DNA of 64,000 nt from Nitrospira sp. (GTDB lineage: Bacteria; Nitrospirota; Nitrospiria; Nitrospirales; Nitrospiraceae), in the NCBI GenBank assembly GCA_022226955.1, contig CP092079.1, forward strand, positions 185,983 to 249,982, in the 5' to 3' direction. This document shows positions 1 through 11,140 of the stretch, one piece after another. How positions within the stretch are numbered: position 1 is the first letter of the stretch; each line of letters starts with the position of its first letter. The notes below the pieces were generated by a model that was not told where the DNA came from, did not search any database, and worked only from the letters and a program-made list of their open reading frames with translations. The position numbers and the translations under genes are program-made.

Positions 1-18
1 ACCGCTGCACATTCCCAT
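1..18 (-). CDS. Start of an unidentified gene running off the left edge
   Basis: On the minus strand an ATG at position 18 is preceded, about five bases away, by a strong GGAGGTGG ribosome-binding site. Only six codons (MGMCSG) lie inside the window, so no function can be given. It would be the next gene after cimA on the same strand. It could also be a chance ATG. Confidence 0.35.
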
Positions 19-127
19 CACGCCACCTCCGATGAGGCTGCACCCTAGACGGAAAGTTCTGCTTAAGTTACGTGAGGTTACGAGATCTGTCAAGAATAAA
101 TATCGGCAGGGATGCGGTGGCCGCTGA

Positions 128-1777
128 CTACGGCTTGGAAAGAAGCTTGTATTCGATACTGTCCGCCAGCGCTTGCCAGGTGGCTTCAATGATGTTCTCC
201 GACACACCGACAGTGCCCCACTTATCTTTGTGGTCGCCGGATTCGATCAACACCCGCACCTTCGACTCCGTGCCCCTATTGGCTGCGAGCACTCGCACTT
301 TGTAGTCGAGTAATTTCACTTCTTGCAATTGCGGATAAAACTTTTCCAACGACTTGCGCAGCGCATGATCCAGCGCATTCACCGGTCCGGCTCCGACCGC
401 GGCGGTATGCTCAACCGCTCCGCCCACCTTGACCATGACGGTCGCTTCTGAAAGTGGCGCGCCATCCTCCTGCTTCTTTTCAACAATCACGCGAAATCCC
501 AGCAGTTGAAAGGCCGCTTTATGCGTCCCCATCGCCTTGCGCATCAGCAATTCGAACGAACCCTCAGCGCCTTCAAACTGGTAACCTTCATTTTCACGTT
601 CTTTCAGCGTATCGATCAGCTCTTGCACCTTGGCGTGATCCTTCGACAACGTGATGCCATACGCCTCGATCTTTTCCAGAATCCCGCTTCGCCCCGCATA
701 GTCGGACACCAGCATGCGCTGGCGATTCCCCACTTTTGCTGGATCGACATGCTCATAGGTCGACGCATTCTTCAGCACCGCGTGAATATGCACGCCCCCC
801 TTGTGCGCGAACGCGGAATCGCCCACATAAGGCTGATGCTTGTTGGGCATCAAGTTCGCAATTTCCGTGACGAATCCCGATACATCTTTCAAATGACTAA
901 GCCGGTCGCCGAGCGCCGGACGGCGCATCTTCAATTCGAGATTCGGGATGATTGAGCACAGATTGGCATTTCCACAGCGCTCGCCGATGCCGTTGATCGT
1001 CCCCTGCACCTGCACAATGCCGGTCTCGATGGCGACCAGCGAATTCGCCACGGCCATCTCACAATCGTTGTGCGCGTGAATCCCCAGCGGCACCTTGATT
1101 TCCTGGCGAACCACTTCACAGATCTCTCTGATCTCCCACGGCATCGCTCCACCGTTCGTGTCGCAGAGAATGACGCGTTCAGCCCCTGCCTCCACGGCCT
1201 TGCGGATTGTATTCAGCGCGTATTCCGGATTCGTCTTATAGCCGTCGAAGAAATGCTCGGCATCGTAGAACACCCGGCGGCCTTTACTTTTCAGATGGGC
1301 AATGGAGTCCTCGATCAACTCCAAATTCTTCGCGAGCGAAATCCCAAGCGCATCGGTCACATGCAGCGACCAGGTCTTCCCGAAAAGCGTAATAGTCTTG
1401 GTTTCTGCCGCAAGCAGCGCCTGCAGGTTTTGATCTTTCTGAACGGAATTGCTGGCCTTGCGCGTCGAACCGAAGGCAATGACCGAGGCATGTTTGAGCG
1501 GAGTCGTTTTCATAATCCGGAAGAACTCGATGTCCTTCGGATTGGCTCCCGGCCAGCCGCCTTCGATGTAATGCACGCCCAATTCGTCCAGCTTTTGCGC
1601 CACACGAACTTTGTCTTCCGCCGAAAAGCTGACATCCTCGGCCTGCGCGCCGTCTCGAAGCGTCGTATCGTAAATCTCCAGGGCAGCGGCTCGTTCGACG
1701 GTGAGAGCAGGGATGACGACGGGCTCTTTCGGTAGAGCGCGGCGAGAAGGACGGGCCTGTGAGGATTTTCGAGCCAT
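128..1777 (-). CDS. cimA: (R)-citramalate synthase
   Basis: Condenses pyruvate and acetyl-CoA to (R)-citramalate, the threonine-independent entry into isoleucine synthesis. The 549-residue protein has the HMGL-like barrel signature DTTLRDGAQ at residues 37-45 and the metal-binding HAHND at 234-238. The C-terminal 120 or so residues form the LeuA-type allosteric dimerisation domain. Length and the divergent early sequence fit CimA rather than 2-isopropylmalate synthase, though homocitrate or isopropylmalate synthase paralogues cannot be excluded without alignment. It is the last gene seen in the leftward aspartate-family operon, 59 bases after lysC, so isoleucine precursors could come from both citramalate and threonine. 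Confidence 0.93.
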   Translation of the reverse strand: MARKSSQARPSRRALPKEPVVIPALTVERAAALEIYDTTLRDGAQAEDVSFSAEDKVRVAQKLDELGVHYIEGGWPGANPKDIEFFRIMKTTPLKHASVIAFGSTRKASNSVQKDQNLQALLAAETKTITLFGKTWSLHVTDALGISLAKNLELIEDSIAHLKSKGRRVFYDAEHFFDGYKTNPEYALNTIRKAVEAGAERVILCDTNGGAMPWEIREICEVVRQEIKVPLGIHAHNDCEMAVANSLVAIETGIVQVQGTINGIGERCGNANLCSIIPNLELKMRRPALGDRLSHLKDVSGFVTEIANLMPNKHQPYVGDSAFAHKGGVHIHAVLKNASTYEHVDPAKVGNRQRMLVSDYAGRSGILEKIEAYGITLSKDHAKVQELIDTLKERENEGYQFEGAEGSFELLMRKAMGTHKAAFQLLGFRVIVEKKQEDGAPLSEATVMVKVGGAVEHTAAVGAGPVNALDHALRKSLEKFYPQLQEVKLLDYKVRVLAANRGTESKVRVLIESGDHKDKWGTVGVSENIIEATWQALADSIEYKLLSKP

Positions 1778-1836
1778 CGGTCAAAAGAGTAACAGGAGTG
1801 GGAAGGATCTGTCGAGCCCGGCCGATCGGATCCGCC

Positions 1837-3078
1837 TTACTTAGACGGCTGATCCCCCGGCACGGCTCGATCGAGCCCGAATGCGGTATGCAGCGAGCGC
1901 ATCGCAAGTTCCAAGTACTTCTCGTCGATCACGCAGGAAATTTTGATCTCCGACGTGCTGATCATCATGATGTTGACCCCCTCGCGGGATAACACCTCGA
2001 ACATCTTCGCCGCGACACCCGAATGCGAGCGCATGCCCACCCCGATGAGCGACACCTTGGCAATCGCTTCGGTGATCGCCACGCTTCTGGCGCCGACATC
2101 GTTGGCCACATTTTGAAGCAACGGCATGGCGGCGCGCAAATCCGCCCGAGGCACGGTGAACGACAAATCCGTCAACGCATCCTGACTGACATTCTGAATG
2201 ATCATATCGACATTGATATGGGCCTGGGCGACGGGCCCAAAAATCTTTGCCGCGATCCCTGGCTTGTCGGGAACCCCGACCATTGTGACTTTCGCCTGAT
2301 TCCGGTCTCCCGTGACGCCGGCCACCGCCACCGCTTCCATATCCGCATCTTCACGTGTCACGAGAGTCCCCTTTCCTTCTTTGAAGCTCGAATTCACCTC
2401 AACCGGGACGTTGAATTTCGCGGCAAACTCCACTGACCTGGCCTGAAGCACCTTGGCGCCGAGGCTGGCCATCTCCAGCATTTCTTCATATGAAATCTTT
2501 TCGATCCGCCGCGCCGCAGGCACCACATTGGGATCTGCGGTATAGACCCCATCCACATCGGTAAAAATAATGCACCGATCGGCTTTCAACGCCGCGGCCA
2601 GCGCCACTGCCGAAAGATCCGATCCACCGCGCCCCAGCGTCGTGACGTCCGACTGCTCATTAATCCCTTGAAACCCCGCGACCACGGGAACAATGCCGTT
2701 GGCCAAAGCTTCACGCAGCCGGTCGGCGGAGACCCGCGCAATGCGAGCCTTGGTATGGGCGCTATCGGTAACAATGCCGACTTGCCGTCCGGTATAGGAG
2801 CGCGCGTTGACCCCGCGACCGCGAAGATCCATCGCCAAAAGTGCCACGGTCACCCGCTCACCTGTGGACAGCAGCATGTCCATCTCACGGTCATCGGGCG
2901 TGGCGGACGCCTCGTGCGCCAGCTTGATCAATCGATCTGTCTCCCCGCTCATCGCAGACAACACGACGACCACCTGATCTCCGGCACGATGCGACTGCGC
3001 AACCCGCTCCGCAACCCGATGGATCCGTTCGATCGTGCCGACCGACGTCCCGCCATATTTCTGAACAATCAACGCCAC
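1837..3078 (-). CDS. lysC: Aspartate kinase
   Basis: Phosphorylates aspartate, the committed step to lysine, methionine and threonine. The kinase signature KYGGTSVG lies at residues 7-14. Two ACT regulatory domains fill about residues 265-405, as in feedback-controlled single-chain or alpha/beta aspartokinases. I chose the GTG at 3078 because an AAAGGA site lies seven bases upstream and the family normally starts about six residues before KYGG. An upstream TTG at 3096 would add six residues and overlap the previous gene. Only four bases separate it from the ApgM-like gene, so the two are co-transcribed. The protein is 413 residues. Confidence 0.94.
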   Translation of the reverse strand: MALIVQKYGGTSVGTIERIHRVAERVAQSHRAGDQVVVVLSAMSGETDRLIKLAHEASATPDDREMDMLLSTGERVTVALLAMDLRGRGVNARSYTGRQVGIVTDSAHTKARIARVSADRLREALANGIVPVVAGFQGINEQSDVTTLGRGGSDLSAVALAAALKADRCIIFTDVDGVYTADPNVVPAARRIEKISYEEMLEMASLGAKVLQARSVEFAAKFNVPVEVNSSFKEGKGTLVTREDADMEAVAVAGVTGDRNQAKVTMVGVPDKPGIAAKIFGPVAQAHINVDMIIQNVSQDALTDLSFTVPRADLRAAMPLLQNVANDVGARSVAITEAIAKVSLIGVGMRSHSGVAAKMFEVLSREGVNIMMISTSEIKISCVIDEKYLELAMRSLHTAFGLDRAVPGDQPSK

Positions 3079-3082
3079 CGAC

Positions 3083-4294
3083 TCATCCTTTGGCAAACAG
3101 CTTGATCACAAACTTACTGGCATCGCGGACCGGCGTCTCGGAGGCCTGCGCATCGGACTCCGTGAACCGGCGGCCGCCTGACGCCCCGGCCTTGCCGGGG
3201 CCTTCACCAAATACCGCGAACGCCTGCCCCTGCACCCCTTCGCCATGATCGCACAGCGCGAGAAACCGATAGGGGCCGGTCTTCGCAAGCCCTTCCAGAA
3301 TCGGCCCGATAAGGTCTCGATCAAACGCTTCGATGGCCTGCACCGTCGCATTCACATCGCTGCCATGCACCACTTCATCGGGCAAGGAGGCATAGACATA
3401 CACAAAGTCCTTCCTGGCAAACTCATCGAGCACCGTCGCCGCCATCGCCTGAAGGGATTCGTCATCCACCTCAGAAGAATCCGAGGCATCCAACCCGGCG
3501 CATAACCCAACCCCACGATGAACCGCGCTGGAGGCCACCACCGCACCGGTCACTTGAAACCGTTCGGCCAGGCTTGGCCAGGGAATGGCCCGTCCTTCTC
3601 CCCAGAGCCAAATGCAATTGGCCGGATTCTTCCCGGCAGCCAGCCGCTCCTCGTTGACCGGCTGATCGCGCAAAATGAGATACGACGCTTCCATGAGCTC
3701 TCGCAGAATGTTCGCTCCGTCTCCCGTTGGAAGGGTCTCTCCAATCAGACGGCCTTTCACCGACTGCGGATCCTCGCACACCGCCCGCGGTTTGCCGTTC
3801 ACCCACACCATGACATGCCGATGGCCCGTGCCGGGATAGAACTGCATGGTTTCAGAGCCCAGCTGCTCATTGATCGCCTCGATCAACTCGCGCGCCTCAT
3901 CCGTTTCAATGAGGCCGGCCGTCGCATCCTCCAGCACGGCATGAGCGCTTAATTTCTTGATGTCTGCGCCGACTTTTCCGCCTTCCGGCTTCACCGTGAC
4001 CATTGTGCATCGATAGACGACATCTTGCTCCGTCACCGACACGCCGAGACTCGCGGCCTCGAGCGGGCCTGGACCTTGATAATATTTCTTGGGATCGTAC
4101 CCGAGAATCGCGGTCCCGTTGAGTCCACTGCCATGACGATTCTCCTCCTCGGGAATCGCGACCAACCCGAGCTCGCCGATCCGCGCCAATCGATCAAGAT
4201 GAGGCGTGGCCGCCGCCTGAAGCGGCGTGCGCCCTCTCAACGCATCCTGCGCAGAACCCGCTAACCCGCCAGCATGGAGAATCAGATACTTCAT
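3083..4294 (-). CDS. ApgM-family protein, possible alternative homoserine kinase
   Basis: A 403-residue member of the archaeal-type cofactor-independent phosphoglycerate mutase family (alkaline phosphatase superfamily). Seen: ATPHLDRLA near the start, [49 protein letters not shown] and CDHGEG. The subfamily found next to threonine genes (TIGR02535-like) has been proposed to be a homoserine kinase. The neighbours thrC, hom and lysC, with no GHMP-type thrB in the operon, fit this. Odd: the usual N-terminal metal-binding Asp in the PDG motif is replaced (HAGGLAG) and GSD-VAN has become GSGLNGT. The chemistry may therefore differ from a mutase. Plain phosphoglycerate mutase activity is less likely. 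Confidence 0.72.
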   Translation of the reverse strand: MKYLILHAGGLAGSAQDALRGRTPLQAAATPHLDRLARIGELGLVAIPEEENRHGSGLNGTAILGYDPKKYYQGPGPLEAASLGVSVTEQDVVYRCTMVTVKPEGGKVGADIKKLSAHAVLEDATAGLIETDEARELIEAINEQLGSETMQFYPGTGHRHVMVWVNGKPRAVCEDPQSVKGRLIGETLPTGDGANILRELMEASYLILRDQPVNEERLAAGKNPANCIWLWGEGRAIPWPSLAERFQVTGAVVASSAVHRGVGLCAGLDASDSSEVDDESLQAMAATVLDEFARKDFVYVYASLPDEVVHGSDVNATVQAIEAFDRDLIGPILEGLAKTGPYRFLALCDHGEGVQGQAFAVFGEGPGKAGASGGRRFTESDAQASETPVRDASKFVIKLFAKG

Positions 4295-4307
4295 TGAGGC
4301 CAGACCC

Positions 4308-5381
4308 TCACTGTGCGTTTAATAACCGAGCCACATCCGAGGATGTCGCCTTGACAGTCAACGGCGGTTTCGACACGCTGATCGCCGTATCGGCATCTTT
4401 CAATCCATGTCCAGTCAACGTACAGACCACCGTCTCCCCTTGCCGCAATTTGCCCGCACGGCCCAACTTCGTGACGCCGGCGACCGACGCCGCAGAAGCC
4501 GGCTCGCAAAACACCCCTTCCGTGGCCGCGACCAAGGCATAGGCCGCAAGAATTTCCTCATCCGTCACCAGGTCGACCGCCCCGGACGACTCCTCCACCG
4601 CAATCGCCGCCGCCGCCCAGCTCGCCGGATTCCCGATGCGAATCGCGGTGGCGATCGTTTGCGGCTCTTCGACTACCCGGCCCAAGACCATCGGAGCGGC
4701 TCCCGCCGCCTGAAATCCCATCATGCGCGGCAATTTGGTCGTTCGATTCGCCGCCCGGTATTCTCGATAGCCTTTCCAATAGGCCGTAATGTTCCCGGCA
4801 TTCCCGACCGGCAGCACGTGGAGATGCGGCGCATCGCCCAATTGATCGCATACTTCAAAGGCCGCCGTCTTCTGGCCTTCGATGCGAAAGGGATTGATGG
4901 AGTTGACCAACTCGATATGATGGGCGGTTGAGAGATCTTTAACGATGGTGAGCGCCCGGTCGAAATTCCCTTCGATTTGAATGACCGTCGCCTGATGGAT
5001 CATGGCCTGCGACAGTTTTCCCAGCGCGATCTTGCCCGCGGGAATCAACACATAGACGGCCAGTCCGGCGCGAGCCCCATAGGCCGCGGCGGAGGCGGAG
5101 GTATTGCCGGTCGATGCGCACATGACGGCCCGCGCGCCTTGCTCCACCGCCTTCGAGATCGCCATCGTCATCCCGCGATCTTTGAACGAGCCGGTAGGGT
5201 TGACGCCCTCGAATTTTATGTAGAGATCGACGCCCGGCGCAATCGCCTTCGCCAAACGCTCCGCGCGAATGAGCGGCGTATTGCCTTCCCCCAAACTGAC
5301 GACTGGCGTCGCCTCCGTCACCGGAAGAAACTTTCGGTACTCCTCGATAATGCCGCGCCAACGAGCCATCCGACTACTCAT
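4308..5381 (-). CDS. thrC: Threonine synthase
   Basis: PLP enzyme converting O-phosphohomoserine to threonine. The PLP lysine is K67 in the GSFKDRG motif, followed by [13 protein letters not shown]. The phosphate-binding glycine loop is PVGNAGN. The 357-residue length matches the short bacterial class. The ATG at 5381 is chosen because a GGAAGG purine run sits about six bases upstream; it overlaps the hom stop by eight bases. An ATG at 5369 (MARWRG) fits the usual family start as well, and a GTG at 5396 is less likely. It lies between hom and the ApgM-like gene and should be translationally coupled to hom. Confidence 0.95.
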   Translation of the reverse strand: MSSRMARWRGIIEEYRKFLPVTEATPVVSLGEGNTPLIRAERLAKAIAPGVDLYIKFEGVNPTGSFKDRGMTMAISKAVEQGARAVMCASTGNTSASAAAYGARAGLAVYVLIPAGKIALGKLSQAMIHQATVIQIEGNFDRALTIVKDLSTAHHIELVNSINPFRIEGQKTAAFEVCDQLGDAPHLHVLPVGNAGNITAYWKGYREYRAANRTTKLPRMMGFQAAGAAPMVLGRVVEEPQTIATAIRIGNPASWAAAAIAVEESSGAVDLVTDEEILAAYALVAATEGVFCEPASAASVAGVTKLGRAGKLRQGETVVCTLTGHGLKDADTAISVSKPPLTVKATSSDVARLLNAQ

Positions 5382-6687
5382 CCTTCCCTTCCACACGAAT
5401 CAGCGTGGCAGGCTCAGAAATAAAGGCCTGGCGATTGATTTCACGCATCGCCTTCTGCACATCCCGCTCCTTCGCCATATGCGTCTTAATGACCACTGGA
5501 ACAGTCTGCCCTTCGCGCCGGCCCTGCTGGAGCATCGACGAAATGCTGATCCCGCAGCGGCCAAGCTCTCCCGCAATCTGCGCCAACACCCCAGGCCGAT
5601 CCACGACCATGAACCGGAGATAGTACAGCGAGCTGATTTCATCCATCGGCTTGAGACGGATCGGCCGCCGCTGATCCTGCTGAAACGAGGCCGGCGGGAC
5701 GCGCCCGGCAGCGCCCATCAACAGATTCCGCCCGATCGCAATCACATCGCTCACCACCGCGCTGCCGGTCGGCAGGGAGCCTGCGCCTCGGCCATGCAGG
5801 ATCACATCGCCCACCGCATCCCCGACGAGATGAATCGCGTTATAGACATCATCGACTTTGGCCAATGGAGAATCGGCCGGCACCATGGTGGGATGCACCC
5901 GTGCTTCCACCGCTCCATCGTTGAGTTTGGCAATCCCCAAAAGCTTGATCGTATAGCCAAACTCCCGCGCATACGCGATGTCCTGCTCCGTAATATGGGT
6001 AATCCCCTCAGTGTAGATTTCTTTGAAATTGATCGGCGTTCCAAACGCCAGATTCGCCAGAATGGCAAGCTTGTGGGCCGAGTCGATCCCGGCCACATCG
6101 AAGGTAGGATCCGCTTCCGCATATCCGGCTTGCTGAGCATCCTTGAGGACGGCGTCGAAACTGTGTCCGTCTCGCGTCATTCGGGACAGAATATAATTCG
6201 ACGTCCCGTTGATGATGCCGTAAATCGATTCGATGCGATTCGCCGCCAGTCCTTCAGTCAGCGCTCGAATGACCGGGATTCCACCGCCCACGCTGGCTTC
6301 GAAACCAAGGTCCACATGCCGCGACTCCGCCGCCGCGAAGATTTCCTCGCCATGCAACGCCAGCAACGCCTTGTTCGCCGTCACGACATGCTTGCCGGCG
6401 GCAATCGCGTCGAGCATCACGCGCTTGGCAAAATCGTAACCGCCAACCAACTCGATGACGATATCGATGGCCGGATCGCCGAGCACTTGTTTGACATCCG
6501 TCGTCAGCACGCCGGGCGGCACCGCCACTCCGCGATCGCGGGCGATGTCAAGATCGGCAATCCGCAGCAATTCCACCGGAACACCGACCCGCCGGCGAAT
6601 CACCTCAGCGTTCTCGAATAACACTTTCGCCACGCCGGTTCCGACGGTTCCGAATCCAATCAGGCCGACACCGATGCGGGTTTTCAT
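5374..6687 (-). CDS. hom: Homoserine dehydrogenase
   Basis: NAD(P)H-dependent reduction of aspartate semialdehyde to homoserine. The Rossmann motif GFGTVGTG is at residues 11-18. The catalytic domain carries [10 protein letters not shown] and [15 protein letters not shown]. The C-terminal 80 or so residues form an ACT domain ([16 protein letters not shown]), the usual site of threonine feedback control. At 437 residues it is a full-length monofunctional enzyme, not fused to aspartokinase. Its ATG overlaps the end of alaC by four bases, indicating translational coupling in the operon. Confidence 0.96.
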   Translation of the reverse strand: MKTRIGVGLIGFGTVGTGVAKVLFENAEVIRRRVGVPVELLRIADLDIARDRGVAVPPGVLTTDVKQVLGDPAIDIVIELVGGYDFAKRVMLDAIAAGKHVVTANKALLALHGEEIFAAAESRHVDLGFEASVGGGIPVIRALTEGLAANRIESIYGIINGTSNYILSRMTRDGHSFDAVLKDAQQAGYAEADPTFDVAGIDSAHKLAILANLAFGTPINFKEIYTEGITHITEQDIAYAREFGYTIKLLGIAKLNDGAVEARVHPTMVPADSPLAKVDDVYNAIHLVGDAVGDVILHGRGAGSLPTGSAVVSDVIAIGRNLLMGAAGRVPPASFQQDQRRPIRLKPMDEISSLYYLRFMVVDRPGVLAQIAGELGRCGISISSMLQQGRREGQTVPVVIKTHMAKERDVQKAMREINRQAFISEPATLIRVEGKDE

Positions 6688-7880
6688 TCCTCCGAACCTT
6701 CAAGCTTCAATATCTTCTTAATCCCCCGAACCGCTTGCCTGGTTCGATGCTCGTTCTCGACCAGCCCAAACCGCACATACTCATCGCCCCCTTCGCCGAA
6801 TCCAAGACCTGGGGAAACCGCCACCTTGGCTTCGCGCAGCAAGAGCTTCGAGAATTCCAACGACCCCATGTGTCGATAGGCCTGCGGAATCTGCGCCCAT
6901 ACGAACATGGTCGCCAGCGGTTTGGGCACCTGCCACCCGATCCGATTCAACCCGCCGACCAGCACGTCCCGTCGCTTCTGATAACGCAACACTGTTTCTT
7001 TGACGCACTCTTGCGGGCCATTGAGCGCAATCACGCTGGCAATCTGAACCGGTTGAAAAATGCCATAATCGAGATAGCTCTTGATCTTGGCTAAGGCTCC
7101 CACCACTTCTCGATTGCCGACGCAGAATCCCACGCGCCACCCCGGCATATTGTAGGCCTTCGACAGCGTGTAGAACTCGACGCCGACATCTTTCGCGCCG
7201 GGCGCCTGCAGAAAACTCGGCGCCTTATATCCATCGAATACCAAATCGGCATAGGCGAGATCGTGAATGACGATCACGTTGTGCTCTTTGGCAAACGCAA
7301 CGATCTTCTTAAAGAATGAAAGCTCGACCACCGCCGTCGTGGGATTATGCGGAAAGTTGATGACCAGGATTTTCGGACGCGGCATCGTCTGCCGATAGAC
7401 GCGCTGCAAGTCTTCAAAAAAATCGCTGTCCTGCCGCAGTTCAATCCCGCGCACCTCGCCACCGGCAATGATGAAGCTGTACATATGGATCGGGTACGTC
7501 GGCGTGGGCGTGAGGACCACGTCGCCGGGACCGATCATCGCCAGCGCCAGATGGGCCAAGCCTTCCTTGGAGCCGATCGTGACAATGGCTTCCGTCTCGG
7601 GGTCCAGCTCGACATTGTAATTTCGCTTGTACCAGCCGCAAATGGCGTGACGCAGCTTGGTGATGCCGCGCGACGCCGAGTACCGGTGGTTTTTGCTTTT
7701 GCGGGCGGCTTCGATCAGCTTGTCGACAATGTGAGGCGGAGTTGGCTGGTCGGGATTGCCCATCCCGAAATCGATGATATCCTCTCCGCGTTGTCGAGCT
7801 TCTAACTTGAGGCTCTGCACCTGAGCGAACACATATGGCGGCAGTCGCTGTAACCGGTAAAACCCATCGCCCAAACCCAT
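6684..7880 (-). CDS. alaC: Class I/II aminotransferase, AlaC-like
   Basis: PLP-dependent aminotransferase of 398 residues, most like the glutamate-pyruvate transaminase AlaC/YfdZ group. The PLP lysine is K241 in [15 protein letters not shown]. Other fold-type I marks are [11 protein letters not shown] near residue 42 and NFPHNPT near 175. As first gene of the aspartate-family operon it may instead make aspartate from oxaloacetate or act on LL-diaminopimelate; sequence alone does not decide substrate. A good promoter lies about 85-113 bases upstream. Confidence 0.85.
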   Translation of the reverse strand: MGLGDGFYRLQRLPPYVFAQVQSLKLEARQRGEDIIDFGMGNPDQPTPPHIVDKLIEAARKSKNHRYSASRGITKLRHAICGWYKRNYNVELDPETEAIVTIGSKEGLAHLALAMIGPGDVVLTPTPTYPIHMYSFIIAGGEVRGIELRQDSDFFEDLQRVYRQTMPRPKILVINFPHNPTTAVVELSFFKKIVAFAKEHNVIVIHDLAYADLVFDGYKAPSFLQAPGAKDVGVEFYTLSKAYNMPGWRVGFCVGNREVVGALAKIKSYLDYGIFQPVQIASVIALNGPQECVKETVLRYQKRRDVLVGGLNRIGWQVPKPLATMFVWAQIPQAYRHMGSLEFSKLLLREAKVAVSPGLGFGEGGDEYVRFGLVENEHRTRQAVRGIKKILKLEGSEE

Positions 7881-7964
7881 GACGGTCCTCTACCTCTTAA
7901 ATTCTAGACTCCTTCACGCTGCTCCTCAGTGAACAGAGGAATGAACAGGCGAGAAGAAGGGCCT

Positions 7965-7993
7965 ATTCTAATGGAGGGCCTCTGTCGAGTCAA
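7965..7993 (-). promoter_or_regulatory. Sigma70-type promoter of the alaC-cimA operon
   Basis: On the minus strand TTGACT (7993-7988) and TAGAAT (7970-7965) are separated by exactly 17 bases. Transcription would start near 7957 and leave a leader of about 77 bases before alaC. The 7881-8171 region between alaC and pdxJ is otherwise non-coding. The GGAGGTG site of pdxJ sits at its right end. Confidence 0.75.
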
Positions 7994-8171
7994 TTTGCCT
8001 TGTGATTCTGTGGGGTTCTGTTTCGGCACCCATTTAAGCCACACCAGGAACCCCTTTCAGCGGCTCACCCCTGCCAACCTTGCTCCCTCTCTCGCCTTCT
8101 GCTATTAATGCGGCACGTTATTTCCCGTCACGCATTCCTTTCCTGTCGGTCTCCCACAGGCTGGAGGTGCC

Positions 8172-8885
8172 ATGCCCAGGCTGGGCGTCAATATCGACCA
8201 TATCGCAACGCTTCGCCAAGCCAGGGGCGGGACCGATCCAGATCCCTTGGCCGCAGCAATCCTCGTCGAACTCGCCGGAGGCGATGGCCTCGTCGTGCAC
8301 TTGCGCGAAGATCGGCGGCATATTCAGGACCGCGACCTCACATTCTTGCGAGAGATCGCCCGAACCAAACTCGATCTTGAAATGGCCGCCGATGACGCCA
8401 TGGTCAAGATCGCCCTCACGGTCAAGCCGGACTTAGTCACCTTGGTTCCGGAAAAACGGCAGGAGCTCACGACCGAAGGCGGCTTGGATGTGGCGGGATT
8501 GAAAGAACGCATGCAGACCACGATCTCCATGCTGCACGATGCAGGAATCCCTGTCAGCCTCTTCATCGAACCCGATCTCAATCAGATCAAAGCGGCGCAC
8601 AAGGTGTCGGCCGACTTTGTCGAGCTGCACACCGGGCGCTATGCCAACGCCACCAAATCGAAAGAAGCCGACGCGGAATTCGAGGCCATTACCCAGGCCG
8701 CCAAGCTCGCCTACAAGCTCGGCATGGGCGTCAATGCCGGCCATGGTCTCAATTATCGCAATGTCGCACGCCTGACTCATATTCCGGAAATCGTGGAGTA
8801 CAATATCGGGCACAGTATCATCGCCCGTGCCGTCCTCGTCGGCCTCGACCAGGCAGTCAAAGAAATGAAAGCGCTGCTCGGCTAA
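8172..8885 (+). CDS. pdxJ: Pyridoxine 5'-phosphate synthase
   Basis: Condenses 1-deoxyxylulose 5-phosphate with 3-amino-2-oxopropyl phosphate to pyridoxine 5'-phosphate in the DXP-dependent vitamin B6 pathway. Family marks in the 237-residue protein are [16 protein letters not shown] at residues 5-20, HLREDRRHI near 43, and the C-terminal [10 protein letters not shown]. Length is standard. The ATG is preceded by GGAGGTG at good spacing. It opens the rightward group pdxJ-nnr-tsaE-lapA-mutS. Confidence 0.97.
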   Translation: MPRLGVNIDHIATLRQARGGTDPDPLAAAILVELAGGDGLVVHLREDRRHIQDRDLTFLREIARTKLDLEMAADDAMVKIALTVKPDLVTLVPEKRQELTTEGGLDVAGLKERMQTTISMLHDAGIPVSLFIEPDLNQIKAAHKVSADFVELHTGRYANATKSKEADAEFEAITQAAKLAYKLGMGVNAGHGLNYRNVARLTHIPEIVEYNIGHSIIARAVLVGLDQAVKEMKALLG

Positions 8886-8976
8886 CCTGCCTATCGACGC
8901 CATTCACTGTGCGCCGAACCGTCAACGATCTCATGACGCCACAACCGCGCACGGCAAGGAAAGGCCTGCCCCCGCA

Positions 8977-10533
8977 ATGATGCCCATCATCACCGCCGCA
9001 CAGATGCAGACGCTGGATCGCCGGACGATCGAAGAAGCCGCTGTGCCCGGCACCACGTTGATGGAGCGGGCCGGAGCCGGCGTCGTCGCCAGTCTTGAGC
9101 GACAGACCGGTTCCTTGCGCGGGAAAACCGTCACAATTCTCTGCGGGAAAGGAAATAACGGCGGCGACGGGTTCGTCGTAGCGCGCCTGCTGCACAAGCA
9201 ACGGGCCAAGGTACAGGTCTTCGTGTTGGCTCCGGCCTCGGATCTGAGCCGCGACGCCGCGCGCATGTACCGGCAGCTCATCCGGACCACCGGCAAGGGT
9301 ATCGTAAAGCCGTTTTCCTCTATGAGCCAGATTCAGACAAGACTCGGCGACAGCGACGTGATCATCGACGCGCTGCTCGGAACAGGCCTGACCGCTCCTG
9401 TTACCGGCCGATATGCAGAAGCCATCGATAGCATCAATCAAGCCCAGCGCCTGACCGTGGCCGTGGATCTACCCTCCGGCATCCACGCCGATACCGGCGC
9501 ACTGTTGGGGCATGCTGTGAAAGCCGATTTAACAGTAACCTTCGGACTGCCCAAGCTCGGCTTATTCCAGCATCACGGCATCGATCACGCCGGCCAGGTG
9601 GAGATCGTCGATATCGGAATCCCACCGTCCTATGTCGCTGCCGTGGGAAGCCGACTCCACTTGCTCACGGCTTCGTTCGTTCGGACCGCCCTACCTCCAC
9701 GCCGGCTCTCCAGTCACAAAGGCACGTTCGGCCATGCCGGGATCATCGCCGGCTCAGTCGGCAAGACCGGAGCCGCAGCGATGGCGGCACAGGCGGCTCT
9801 ACGGATGGGGGCCGGCTTGGTAACCGTGGCCATTCCCACGAGCGTCAACGATGTCCTGGAAGCCAAGCTCTTGGAAGTCATGACGATGCCAATGCCTGAA
9901 ACCGAGGCGCGCACATTATCTCGTGCCGCCTTAGGCCAGCTACAAGACTTCGTCAATGCGAGAACCGCGGTCGCGATCGGCCCGGGACTTTCAACCCATC
10001 CGGAAACCGTTGCGCTGGTGCAATCGCTGGTCCGGCAACTGGATCGCCCGACTGTTCTCGATGCCGATGCGCTGAACGCACTGGCTGGGCGCGACATGCT
10101 CTTAACTGAATGTACCGTCCCCCCCATTCTGACACCGCATCCCGGCGAAATGGCCAGGTTGATAACCGAGTCCTCGGCTCGGGCAATCAATGAAGATCGG
10201 ATCGGCACGGCCACACACTTTGCCGAAACGCACCGCTGCTATGTGGTACTCAAAGGAGCCAGAACCGTCATCGCCCGGCCTGACGGCATGGCGGCCATTT
10301 GCCCAACGGGCAATCCCGGCATGGCCACGGCTGGAACCGGCGATGTCTTAACCGGTATGATCGCTGGATTACTCGCCCAGGGAGCCGCCTCATGGGAAGC
10401 CGCCTGTGCCGCCACCTATGTGCATGGACTCGCCGGAGACCTGGCCGCCGAGACAATGGGACAAGCCAGTGTGATCGCCAGAGATGTCAGGGACCATATT
10501 CCTTATGCGCTCACGAACATCGGCTCAGCGTAG
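8977..10533 (+). CDS. nnr: Bifunctional NAD(P)H-hydrate epimerase / ADP-dependent dehydratase
   Basis: Repairs hydrated NAD(P)H. The N-terminal YjeF domain (about 1-215) epimerises R to S forms and carries GKGNNGGDGF at 57-66. The C-terminal ribokinase-like domain (about 225-518) dehydrates S-NAD(P)HX using ADP and carries GPGLS, LDADALNAL, HPGEMARL and AGTGDVLTGM. The 518-residue fusion is the common bacterial form. An ATG-ATG pair at 8977 gives the likely start. The end overlaps the start of the tsaE reading frame. Confidence 0.95.
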   Translation: MMPIITAAQMQTLDRRTIEEAAVPGTTLMERAGAGVVASLERQTGSLRGKTVTILCGKGNNGGDGFVVARLLHKQRAKVQVFVLAPASDLSRDAARMYRQLIRTTGKGIVKPFSSMSQIQTRLGDSDVIIDALLGTGLTAPVTGRYAEAIDSINQAQRLTVAVDLPSGIHADTGALLGHAVKADLTVTFGLPKLGLFQHHGIDHAGQVEIVDIGIPPSYVAAVGSRLHLLTASFVRTALPPRRLSSHKGTFGHAGIIAGSVGKTGAAAMAAQAALRMGAGLVTVAIPTSVNDVLEAKLLEVMTMPMPETEARTLSRAALGQLQDFVNARTAVAIGPGLSTHPETVALVQSLVRQLDRPTVLDADALNALAGRDMLLTECTVPPILTPHPGEMARLITESSARAINEDRIGTATHFAETHRCYVVLKGARTVIARPDGMAAICPTGNPGMATAGTGDVLTGMIAGLLAQGAASWEAACAATYVHGLAGDLAAETMGQASVIARDVRDHIPYALTNIGSA

Positions 10534-11140
10534 CCAGCCAACAACCACCGGCTCGCAGAAGGCTCACGAAGCCACACCGCCTAATCCTGCGTCGTCTGCC
10601 CGCTGGACGGTGGCACTTCCCTCCCGCACCGCCACCGAAGCCTTTGGCCGGATCATCGGACGCTCGCTGGCGGGCGGCGAAACTCTGGCGCTCTCTGGAG
10701 AACTCGGCGCTGGAAAAACGGCGCTCGTGCGTGGCATTGCCACCGGTCTGGGCACGCCGTCAAACCATGTGACCAGCCCAACCTTTGTCCTAATCCATGA
10801 ATACGAAGGACGGCTCCCATTGATTCATGTGGATCTCTATCGACTCCGAAGCGTAGCGGAAGCTCATGGAATCGGACTGCACGAATACTTTCATGGGAAC
10901 ATCGTCACAGCAATCGAATGGGCCGACAAGTTTCCAGAATTACTGCCGGCCGATCGGCTCGAACTCACGCTGCAACACCACACACCGACAATGAGAACTG
11001 CGCGCATAGTGGCCTATGGGCCTTGCGCCGGCGCGTTGCTCACGGCACTTAAACAGGCTGCTCGACCACGCCGGCGCAAGGCCATCCCCGCGTCATCGTC
11101 CAAGCTTGCCACCCGAAGTGGGAGACCCCGCACATCATGA
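10484..11140 (+). CDS. tsaE: tRNA N6-threonylcarbamoyladenosine biosynthesis ATPase TsaE
   Basis: ATPase partner of TsaB/TsaD in t6A37 tRNA modification. The P-loop SGELGAGKT is followed by SPTFVLIHEY, HVDLYRL and IEWADKF, all typical of TsaE. The frame from 10484 gives 218 residues, longer than the usual 150-160, and overlaps nnr by 50 bases. The true start may be the ATG at 10505 or a GTG at 10610, where conserved sequence begins. The basic C-terminal tail after about residue 185 is not part of the core fold. It overlaps the next gene by four bases. Confidence 0.92.
   Translation: MSGTIFLMRSRTSAQRSQPTTTGSQKAHEATPPNPASSARWTVALPSRTATEAFGRIIGRSLAGGETLALSGELGAGKTALVRGIATGLGTPSNHVTSPTFVLIHEYEGRLPLIHVDLYRLRSVAEAHGIGLHEYFHGNIVTAIEWADKFPELLPADRLELTLQHHTPTMRTARIVAYGPCAGALLTALKQAARPRRRKAIPASSSKLATRSGRPRTS

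Noticed and set aside
5269..6621. A 450-codon open frame on the plus strand opposite hom
   Set aside because: It is antisense to a fully conserved homoserine dehydrogenase, is rich in Arg/His/Gln as expected of shadow frames in G+C-rich DNA, and matches no family.
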